In this document: one piece after another, positions 8,294 through 14,908 of the stretch
Position numbering within the stretch: position 1 is the stretch's first letter
Layout of the letters: each line of letters opens with the position of its first letter
NCBI GenBank assembly: GCA_023229845.1
Contig: JALNYK010000006.1
Coordinates: 1-64,000, forward strand
From: Gallionella sp.
GTDB taxonomy: Bacteria; Pseudomonadota; Gammaproteobacteria; Burkholderiales; Gallionellaceae
Reading direction: 5' to 3'
DNA: 64,000 bases
Notes under the pieces: generated by a model
The model's input: the letters and a program-made list of their open reading frames with translations, nothing else
What the model was told of the DNA's origin: nothing
Database searches by the model: none
Translations under genes and position numbers: made by a program

Positions 8294-9769
8294 TTAGCCT
8301 TTTTGCACCTGCAGGCTGACCTCCAGCGCCTTCCATAGACCGGTCTCCTCCTGCAGCGCGGTTCCGGTCAATGGGTTTTGCGCGAGCCAGTCAGCGGCCA
8401 TCGAGAGATGGAACTTGGTTCCGCTGAAACGGCCGCGCATCGCAGGCAAGGGAGCATCGCTGCGGCTGCGGCGGAACAGCACGGCCAGACGCAGGCTCAT
8501 CGCCAACACCATATCTTCGGTATCGAGTAGCTGCCCCAGCAATTTCTCCAGGCTGCCGCGCTGCGCCAGCGCCAGCAGGCTCAGGCGCGCCTGTTCCTTC
8601 TTCGAGAAGCCGGGCATGTCGGCGTTCTTAAGGATATAGGCAGTGTGCTTGTGGTAGCCGCTGTGCGCGACGCTGATGCCGATCTCGTGCAGACTGGCGG
8701 CCCAGGACAGCATCTGCTGAGCCGTTTCGCCGAACTCTTCGCCGAGGAACTGGCGGGCCAACTCTTCGGCGATTGTCGCCACGCGCGCAGCTTGTCTGGC
8801 GTCCACCCGGTAGCGAAGCATGAATTGCCGTACCGTGACGTCGCGCATATCGTTGTGATGGAAACGCCCCCACAGATCGTAGAGCACGCCCTCGCGCAAC
8901 GCGGTGGGAGCGAACTGTATGCGTTCGATCTCCAGTTCGCAGAATGCGGCGTACATGATCGCGAAACCGCCGGCCAGCGCCGGCGTGCGATCCGGGCGCA
9001 ATCCCTGCAGGTTCAGGTTCTGTACGTCGCCGACCTTGAGCATATGCGTGCGCAGCAGTTCCAGTCCCTCGCGGGTGATGCCGCCGTTGCTGTAGCCGTT
9101 CAGTTCCAGTATTTCGGTGAGCGCCTTGGCGGTGCCCGAGGAGCCGAAGGCCTGCTGCCACTGGCCGCGGTATTCGCCGACGATGGCCTGCAACTCGTTG
9201 CGCGCCGCCAGTTCGGCCTGCTTCAGATTCTGTTTGGCGATCTTGCCGTCCGGAAAGAAACGCTTGCTGAAGCTGACGCAGCCCATGTACAGGCTCTCCA
9301 GTTTCAGCGGCGTGAGGCCGTTGCCGATGATGAACTCGGTGGAGCCGCCGCCGATGTCGATCACCAGCCGGTTGTCGTCCGATGGCGGCTGGCCGTGCGC
9401 AACACCGATGTAGATCAGGCGCGCCTCCTCGCGTCCGGCGATGACTTCGATCGGGAAGCCCAGCACATGTTCGGCCTGCGGGATGAAATCGGCGGCATTC
9501 TTCGCGACGCGCAACGAATTGGTGCCGACGACGCGCACCGCCTCGGGAGGCAGGCCGCGCAGCCGTTCGGCGAAGCGGCCCAGCGTGTCCAGCGCGCGCT
9601 GCTGTGCTTCGGCATCCAGATATTTTTCGGGGGTGAGGCCTGCGGCGAGGCGCACCGGTTCGCGCAGCCCGTCCAGCATGTACAACTGGTCGCCCTCCGC
9701 GCGCGCGATTTGCAGCCGGAAACTGTTCGACCCGAGGTCGATTGCGGCGAGGATGGGCTGGTGCTGCAC
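8294..9769 (-). CDS. ppx: Exopolyphosphatase (Ppx/GppA family)
   Basis: About 491 residues. The actin-fold N-terminus LAAIDLGSNSFRLQI, the VVGTNSLRVAKNA segment, the phosphate-binding VIDIGGGSTEFIIG and GSSGTAKAL are diagnostic for Ppx/GppA; the C-terminal half has an HD-like helical domain (SLHEIGISVAHSGYHKHTAYIL). It releases terminal phosphate from polyphosphate or converts pppGpp. I chose the GTG at 9767-9769, eight bases after the phoU stop, because it gives the expected short N-terminus; longer frames read antisense or through phoU. The phoU-ppx order suggests coordinated control of phosphate stores. Confidence 0.92.
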   Translation of the reverse strand: MQHQPILAAIDLGSNSFRLQIARAEGDQLYMLDGLREPVRLAAGLTPEKYLDAEAQQRALDTLGRFAERLRGLPPEAVRVVGTNSLRVAKNAADFIPQAEHVLGFPIEVIAGREEARLIYIGVAHGQPPSDDNRLVIDIGGGSTEFIIGNGLTPLKLESLYMGCVSFSKRFFPDGKIAKQNLKQAELAARNELQAIVGEYRGQWQQAFGSSGTAKALTEILELNGYSNGGITREGLELLRTHMLKVGDVQNLNLQGLRPDRTPALAGGFAIMYAAFCELEIERIQFAPTALREGVLYDLWGRFHHNDMRDVTVRQFMLRYRVDARQAARVATIAEELARQFLGEEFGETAQQMLSWAASLHEIGISVAHSGYHKHTAYILKNADMPGFSKKEQARLSLLALAQRGSLEKLLGQLLDTEDMVLAMSLRLAVLFRRSRSDAPLPAMRGRFSGTKFHLSMAADWLAQNPLTGTALQEETGLWKALEVSLQVQKG

Positions 9770-9777
9770 TTCTTGGG

Positions 9778-10485
9778 TTATTTCTGGACTTCGCGCTCGA
9801 TCTCGTCCACGGTGACATGGCGCACGTCGCGGCCCTTGACCATGTAAATCACGTATTCGGACATGTTCTTGGCGTGGTCGCCGATACGCTCGATCGCCTT
9901 GGCGACGAACAGGATCTCCAGCGAAGTCGAGATCGTGCGCGGGTCTTCCATCATGAAGGTAATCAGGTAGCGCATGATCGCCCGGAACTCTTCGTCCACC
10001 TGATCGTCCTGACGCACCACCTGGGCGGCCATCGCCACGTCCAGGCGTGCGAACGCGTCCAGAGACTTGCGCAGCATTTCGACGGCGATTTCCGCGGCAT
10101 GGCTGATCTCGTGGTAACGCGGCAGCGCGAGGCCGTGTTTCTGCGACAGCAGCTTGGCCATGCGCGCGATCTTCTCGGCCTCGTCGCCGATGCGTTCCAG
10201 GTCGGTGATGGTCTTGACCACGGTCATGATCAGGCGCAAGTCGCCCGCGGTCGGCTGGCGGCGCGCGATCACATGGCTGCATGCCTCGTCGATCTTGACT
10301 TCCATCGCGTTGACGCGGTGGTCGTCCTCGATCACTCGGGTCATCAGCGCGACGTCGCCGGACAGCAACGATTCGACGGCGCTCTTGATCTGGCTTTCGA
10401 CCAGACCGCCCATCTGCAGCACGTTGGCGCGGATGGCTTCCAGTTCGGCGTCGAACTGGCGGGAGATGTGTTCGTGGCTAGGCAT
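9778..10485 (-). CDS. phoU: Phosphate signalling protein PhoU
   Basis: A 235-residue all-helical protein with two PhoU repeats. The metal-binding motifs ExxxD appear as DLERIGDEAEKIA (about residue 95) and AIERIGDHAKNMSEYVIY (about residue 196). PhoU links the PstSCAB transporter to PhoR and restrains the Pho response; no pst or phoBR genes are in this window. It is followed by ppx after eight bases, so the two are probably one operon read leftward. Confidence 0.95.
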   Translation of the reverse strand: MPSHEHISRQFDAELEAIRANVLQMGGLVESQIKSAVESLLSGDVALMTRVIEDDHRVNAMEVKIDEACSHVIARRQPTAGDLRLIMTVVKTITDLERIGDEAEKIARMAKLLSQKHGLALPRYHEISHAAEIAVEMLRKSLDAFARLDVAMAAQVVRQDDQVDEEFRAIMRYLITFMMEDPRTISTSLEILFVAKAIERIGDHAKNMSEYVIYMVKGRDVRHVTVDEIEREVQK

Positions 10486-10550
10486 GTGGTGCTCCTGAAT
10501 AGTGACCGGCTAGTGTAAGCGGCGAATGTGAACGGCAGATGACAGCCGTA

Positions 10551-10591
10551 TCGCCCTCTCCTTAATCCTCTCCCGCTTGCGGGAGAGGAGG
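10551..10591. repeat. Palindromic repeat of the CCTCTCCCGC/GCGGGAGAGG family
   Basis: This intergenic copy between rpiA and phoU has a 10-bp perfect arm pair CCTCTCCCGC and GCGGGAGAGG around TT. The same unit appears at 55368-55410, where it is inside the coding sequence of an SDR gene. Confidence 0.85.
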
Positions 10592-10626
10592 CAATCGTCC
10601 CTTCCTTGCAGGAAGGAGTAAATTTT

Positions 10627-11289
10627 TTATAACGTCATCGTTTTCACGCCTTCCGGCGTGCCGAGCAGCAGCACGTCGGCCGCACGGCGGGCGAACAGGC
10701 CGTTGGTTACGACGCCGGCGATGTGGTCCAGCGCGGTTTCCAGTTCCACCGGATTCATGATTTGCAGATTATGCACATCGAGGATCAGGTTGCCGTTGTC
10801 GGTGGTGAAGCCTTCGCGCAGCTTCGGTTGGCCGCCCAGCGCCACCAATTGGCGCGCGACCGAACTGCGCGCCATCGGAATCACCTCGATCGGCAGCGGA
10901 AACTTGCCCAGCACGTCGACCAGCTTGCTGGAATCGCATACGCAGATGAATTTCTTGCTGGCCGCCGCGACGATCTTCTCGCGCGTCAGCGCGCCGCCGC
11001 CGCCCTTGATCATGTGCATGTGGCGCGTGATTTCGTCCGCGCCGTCCACGTATACCGGCAGGTCGCCCGCGTCGTTCAGCGACAGCACCTCGATACCGTG
11101 GCCCTGCAAACGCTTCGCCGAGGCCTCGGAGCTGGCGACCGCGCCGCGGATCTTGTGTTTGATCTTGGCCAGTTCGTCGATGAAGAAGTTGGCGGTGGAG
11201 CCGGTGCCCACGCCGACGATGCAATCGACGGGCACATACTCGATGGCGGCCTTGGCTACCGCGCGCTTCAAATCGTCTTGACTCAACAT
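10627..11289 (-). CDS. rpiA: Ribose-5-phosphate isomerase A
   Basis: A 220-residue protein starting MLSQDDLKRAVAKAAIEYV. Diagnostic motifs are VGVGTGSTANFFIDEL (phosphate binding, about residue 25), YVDGADEITRHMHMIKGGGGALTREKIVA (catalytic Asp and Lys region, about 80-108) and a conserved C-terminal LLLGTPEGVKTM. It interconverts ribose-5-phosphate and ribulose-5-phosphate in the pentose phosphate pathway. The start is the ATG at 11287-11289. It is divergent from pgm. Confidence 0.95.
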   Translation of the reverse strand: MLSQDDLKRAVAKAAIEYVPVDCIVGVGTGSTANFFIDELAKIKHKIRGAVASSEASAKRLQGHGIEVLSLNDAGDLPVYVDGADEITRHMHMIKGGGGALTREKIVAAASKKFICVCDSSKLVDVLGKFPLPIEVIPMARSSVARQLVALGGQPKLREGFTTDNGNLILDVHNLQIMNPVELETALDHIAGVVTNGLFARRAADVLLLGTPEGVKTMTL

Positions 11290-11430
11290 GTCGTGTTTCT
11301 CTCTCTGATAAGTATATGTATGGTTGTGTCCGTGATTATTGCAGGAATTGAGGTGCAGGGGAACAGGCGTGGCCGCGCGGGGTCGGTGGTAAGATGCGCA
11401 AAAAGCAACATAGTCAATGGGAGGATCACT

Positions 11431-13062
11431 ATGCAAGTCCGCACGGTTGCAACCACACCCTTTACCGACCAGAAACCCGGCACATCGGGTTTGCGCAAGC
11501 GCGTGCCGGCGTTCAAACAGCCGCACTATCTGGAGAACTTCGTCCAGTCCATCTTCGATACCATCAAGGCACCGGCCGGCGCGACACTGGTGTTGGGCGG
11601 CGACGGCCGCTACTACAATCGCGAGGCGATCCAGGTCATCCTGAAGATGGCCGCAGCCAACGGCTTCGGGCGCGTGCTGGTGGGTAAGGGCGGCATCCTG
11701 TCCACGCCCGCGGCCTCCTGCGTGATCCGCAAATACCAGACCCACGGCGGCATCATCCTGTCGGCCAGCCACAATCCCGGCGGGCCGGACGGCGACTTCG
11801 GCATCAAGTACAACGGCGGCAACGGCGGTCCTGCGACCGAAGGCGTCACCGAGGCGATCTTCGCCCGAAGCAAGGCTCTCGCCGAATACCGCACCCTCGA
11901 TGTCGCCGATGTGGCGCTGGACGAACTGGGCGAAACTGCATTGGGGCAGATGACCGTGCAGGTGATCGACCCGGTTGCCGACTATGCCGAGCTGATGGAA
12001 TCGCTGTTCGATTTCGATGCGATCCGCTCTTTATTGAGCGGAGGATTCAGAATCAAGTTCGACGCGATGCACGCAGTCACCGGCCCGTACGCCCGCGAGA
12101 TCCTGGTCAACCGCCTCGGCGCACCCGCCGACAGCGTGATGAACGCCGTGCCGCTGCCGGACTTCGGCAACGGCCATCCCGATCCCAACCTGACCTACGC
12201 GCACGAACTGGTCGAGATCGTCTACGGCAAGGATGCGCCGGACTTCGGCGCAGCCTCGGACGGCGACGGCGACCGCAACATGATTCTGGGTCGCGGCTTC
12301 TTCGTTAACCCTTCCGACAGCCTCGCGCTGATCGCCGCGAACGCAAAACTGGCACCCGGCTATAGGCAGGGCCTCGCGGGCATCGCCCGCTCGATGCCGA
12401 CCAGCGAGGCCGCCGACCGCGTCGCTGAGGCGCTGGGTATCCCCTGTTACGAGACGCCGACCGGCTGGAAATTTTTCGGCAACCTGATGGACGCCGGCAA
12501 GGTCACGCTGTGCGGCGAAGAAAGCTTCGGCACCGGCTCCGACCATGTGCGCGAGAAAGACGGCCTGTGGGCGGTGCTGTTCTGGCTGAACATCCTCGCG
12601 GCGCGCCGCCAATCGGTCGAAGCCATCGTGCGCGAACACTGGGCAAAATATGGCCGTAACTTCTACTCGCGCCACGACTACGAAGGCATCCCGACCGACG
12701 CCGCCAACGGCGTGATGAAACTGCTGAAAGACAGCTTCGCCTCGCTGACCGGCGCGCAATTCGGCCACCTGCAAGTGAAGCTGTGCGACGACTTCGGCTA
12801 CACCGACCCGGTGGACGGCAGCGTCAGCACCGGGCAGGGTGTGCGCATCCTGTTCGTCGACGGCTCGCGCATCGTGTTCCGCCTGTCCGGCACCGGCACC
12901 GAGGGCGCGACGCTGCGCATCTATCTGGAGAGCTACGAGCCGGATGTCGGCAAACACCACCTCGATGCGCAGGAAGCGCTTGCGACGCTGATCGGCATCG
13001 CGCTGCAGGTCTCGGAGCTGAAGCAGCGCATAGGGCGAGACAAGCCGACGGTGATCACCTGA
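11431..13062 (+). CDS. pgm: Phosphoglucomutase (alpha-D-glucose type)
   Basis: A 543-residue phosphohexomutase. It contains TKPGTSGLR-like QKPGTSGLRKRV at the N-terminus, the phosphoserine loop ILSASHNPGGPDGDFGIKYN (about residue 110), the metal loop SDGDGDRNMI (about residue 279), the sugar-recognition GEESFGTGSDH (about 363) and the phosphate-binding RLSGTGTEGATLR near the end. It converts glucose-1-phosphate and glucose-6-phosphate, supplying UDP-glucose and glycogen routes. A good ribosome binding site, GGGAGG, lies just upstream of the ATG at 11431. It is divergent from rpiA. Confidence 0.95.
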   Translation: MQVRTVATTPFTDQKPGTSGLRKRVPAFKQPHYLENFVQSIFDTIKAPAGATLVLGGDGRYYNREAIQVILKMAAANGFGRVLVGKGGILSTPAASCVIRKYQTHGGIILSASHNPGGPDGDFGIKYNGGNGGPATEGVTEAIFARSKALAEYRTLDVADVALDELGETALGQMTVQVIDPVADYAELMESLFDFDAIRSLLSGGFRIKFDAMHAVTGPYAREILVNRLGAPADSVMNAVPLPDFGNGHPDPNLTYAHELVEIVYGKDAPDFGAASDGDGDRNMILGRGFFVNPSDSLALIAANAKLAPGYRQGLAGIARSMPTSEAADRVAEALGIPCYETPTGWKFFGNLMDAGKVTLCGEESFGTGSDHVREKDGLWAVLFWLNILAARRQSVEAIVREHWAKYGRNFYSRHDYEGIPTDAANGVMKLLKDSFASLTGAQFGHLQVKLCDDFGYTDPVDGSVSTGQGVRILFVDGSRIVFRLSGTGTEGATLRIYLESYEPDVGKHHLDAQEALATLIGIALQVSELKQRIGRDKPTVIT

Positions 13063-13080
13063 GTTAGGGGCGCAGTCGCT

Positions 13081-13440
13081 GTAGGTCGGGTTAGCGTAGC
13101 GTAACCCGACATCAACGGCAAAACTAAAATCAAAACCGTCGGGGGTTGCCCGACAGCAAGTTACGTTCCTTTGCGTCGCCAAAGGAACGTAACCAAAGGA
13201 AAGGCGACCCCGGTTTGCCGCCCGCTTCGCGGGTTCCCTCGATCAGTCACAAACGAGCGGGGCTGCGCAACTCGCACGATCCGCTGCGCGGCCACGTGCT
13301 CAAACAGTGCTCGCCCAACCCCACCGCTCGCTCGCGCCTGATCGAGGCGGCGCACAGGGGAAATGAAAGGCGGCGTTGTGTGCGCTGTGCGCACATCTCG
13401 TTTATTGATTGCCAGCGCAGCACCAGCTGCGCTGGCAATG
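13081..13440. repeat. Left arm of a composite inverted-repeat element
   Basis: This 360-base segment is repeated in inverted, diverged form at 14039-14373. In order it holds a REP hairpin (13081-13110), a hairpin pair around AAGTTACGTTCC and GGAACGTAAC, blocks resembling the CCGCCCGC...GCGGGTTCCCT sequence, a GCAACTCGC block and, at the inner end, a 13-bp hairpin (TTGCCAGCGCAGC / GCTGCGCTGGCAA). Conceptual translations of such repeats are often annotated as short proteins in other genomes, but I see no gene here. It fills the gap downstream of pgm. Confidence 0.85.
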
Positions 13441-13450
13441 TCGAAGTTCA

Positions 13451-13477
13451 CGGCCGAAAAATATATAGGCCTTTTTT
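13451..13477. repeat. GGCCGAAA-ATATATAGGC motif
   Basis: Short AT-centred palindromic motif just inside the left arm of the composite element. Related copies occur at 26913-26945 and, doubled, at 38354-38415. Confidence 0.55.
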
Positions 13478-13569
13478 CTGCTTGCGACGGGAAATTGAGG
13501 CGGGATAGGATGCGAGGCCCTATTCAGGGGATGAAATGAAATTGATGCTGTCCCCTTTAGCCCACATTC

Positions 13570-13928
13570 GTTATGTTCGGTAAATGATATGGAAGACTAT
13601 TTTGTTCTTGTATTTGTCCTGCTATTTCTTGCTTGGTTCATATTTCTAATGTTCACAAAAAAAGGCAAAGGACTGTTTTTTGGTGGGAATATTGTTGAAA
13701 CGATAGGGGATAAAGTAGGTTCGAAGAGAGGCATAGTTAATGCGAATGTGAAAGTACATGTTATAGAAACAAACCTTCCCATACCGAATAAATACCAAGT
13801 AGGTCTTGAATTAAGCCAATCTTCAGTAGCTAGCTATCAAATGATGCCTGTGACTCTTAGTATCAATGAGGCGAAAGTCCTAATTAATATGCTTAACGAG
13901 GCTGTTAATTATGAAAATCGAACATAAC
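13570..13928. other. 10-bp perfect inverted repeat flanking the AT-rich cargo gene
   Basis: GTTATGTTCG at 13570-13579 and its exact reverse complement CGAACATAAC at 13919-13928 flank the small gene, with the stop codon inside the right copy. In integron gene cassettes the left core end and the R'' box of the attC site are complementary in this way, but no integrase or canonical attC is visible. The cassette reading is inference. Confidence 0.5.
13589..13927 (+). CDS. Small membrane-anchored protein of unknown function, AT-rich cargo
   Basis: A 112-residue protein with one N-terminal transmembrane helix (about residues 4-22: VLVFVLLFLAWFIFLMF) followed by a soluble domain rich in Val, Lys and Asn (SKRGIVNANVKVHVIETNL, then QVGLELSQSSVASYQMMPVTLSINEAKVLINMLNEA). 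I do not recognise a named family. Codon use and base composition differ sharply from neighbours (about 36 percent GC by hand count in 13621-13740), and the gene sits between the two arms of a large inverted repeat, so horizontal transfer is likely. No strong ribosome binding site is visible upstream of the ATG. Confidence 0.65.
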   Translation: MEDYFVLVFVLLFLAWFIFLMFTKKGKGLFFGGNIVETIGDKVGSKRGIVNANVKVHVIETNLPIPNKYQVGLELSQSSVASYQMMPVTLSINEAKVLINMLNEAVNYENRT

Positions 13929-14038
13929 AAGTTGCTTAAGGGCGGGATGCGTTAGCCCGCGTAGGGCGCAATAACCAACGGGCATTGCGCCGGAGTGATG
14001 GGGGGAACTCGATTTATTCTGCGAGTTGCCTTCGGTGT

Positions 14039-14373
14039 TATCAGCGCAGCAACGCTGCGCTGATAACCAAAAACAAGTCGTGCGCATAGCGCACACAAAG
14101 CCGCTTTTCAATTCCCCTGTGCGCCGCCGAGAAGCGCAGGCTGGGCAGGGGAAGTCGGCGAGGACTGTTTGAGCGCGAAGCGCGAGTTCCGCAGCCGCCT
14201 GACCAGTCGAGCATCGCAGGGAACCCGCGCAGCGGGCGGCAAACCGGGGTCGCCTTTGCTTTGGTTGCTTTCATTTGGCGACGCAAATGAAAGTAACTTG
14301 CTGTCGGGCAACCCCCGACGGTTTTGGTGTTAACGCCCAGTTAGTCGGGTTACGCTGCGCTAACCCGACCTAC
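14039..14373. repeat. Right arm of the composite inverted-repeat element
   Basis: Inverted counterpart of 13081-13440. It begins with a hairpin (TATCAGCGCAGC / GCTGCGCTGATA), continues with the GCGCAAGC-type blocks, the GGGAACCCGCGCAGCGGGCGG block and the AAGTAACTTGCTGTCGGGCA block, and ends in a REP hairpin (14344-14373). The stretch 13928-14038 between gene and arm holds another small palindrome (TAGGGCGCAATAA ... GCATTGCGCC). No gene is supported in 13928-14440. Confidence 0.85.
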
Positions 14374-14440
14374 GGTTGCTATAATCCACGCACCTTTTCC
14401 GCGCCGCCCAGGCGCGGTTTCATCTTCTGAAGGAGCCATC

Positions 14441-14830
14441 ATGTCGAACAAGACCATCATCCAGACTCCCGACGCGCCCGCCGCGATCGGCACTTATTCC
14501 CAGGCGGTGCGCGTAGATCACACCGTCTATCTGTCCGGTCAGATCGGACTCGACCCATCCAGCATGCAGATGGTCGAGGGTATCGAGGCGCAGATCCATC
14601 GCGTGTTCCAGAACCTGCGCGCGGTCACCATCGCCGCGGGCGGCAGCATGGACGACGTCGTGAAGCTGAACATTTTCCTGACCGACCTCGGCAACTTCGC
14701 CAAGGTCAACGAGATTATGGCGACCTATTTTCATCAGCCCTACCCGGCGCGCGCCGCCGTTGGCGTCGCCTCGCTGCCGCGCGGCGCGCTGGTCGAGGCC
14801 GACGGCGTGATGTATCTGCAGGACCAGTAG
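14441..14830 (+). CDS. ridA: RidA family 2-iminobutanoate/2-iminopropanoate deaminase
   Basis: A 129-residue YjgF/YER057c/UK114 protein. Features are PAAIGTYSQAVRVDHTVYLSGQIGLDP at the N-terminus, the central DDVVKLNIFLTDL strand and the C-terminal signature YPARAAVGVASLPRGALVEAD, which includes the catalytic Arg (RAAVGV). RidA proteins hydrolyse reactive imines/enamines formed by PLP-dependent dehydratases. A GAAGGAG ribosome binding site precedes the ATG. The stop codon TAG (14828-14830) is formed by the first bases of a REP hairpin. Confidence 0.95.
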   Translation: MSNKTIIQTPDAPAAIGTYSQAVRVDHTVYLSGQIGLDPSSMQMVEGIEAQIHRVFQNLRAVTIAAGGSMDDVVKLNIFLTDLGNFAKVNEIMATYFHQPYPARAAVGVASLPRGALVEADGVMYLQDQ

Positions 14831-14896
14831 GGGCGCGATTCATCGCGCCCTCTTCGATACGGGAACAAATCCGGGCGCGATGAATCGCGCCCCTAC
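14827..14896. repeat. REP pair, GTAGGGGCGCGATTCATCGC family
   Basis: Two inverted copies (14827-14850 and 14873-14896) of a unit starting GTAGGGGCGCGAT face each other. The left copy provides the ridA stop codon; the right one ends 12 bases before the recG start. A further unit is at 49030-49053. Confidence 0.9.
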
Positions 14897-14908
14897 AATG
14901 CCGATGTC

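Noticed and set aside
10723..11430. Long upstream extension of the pgm frame
   Set aside because: It runs antisense to rpiA and lacks family similarity; the ribosome binding site and homologous N-terminus place the start at 11431.
13146..13508. Short frames such as MPDSKLRSFASPKERNQ and the similar one at 14108-14311
   Set aside because: They are translations of the inverted-repeat arms; similar spurious proteins appear in other genomes wherever this repeat occurs.
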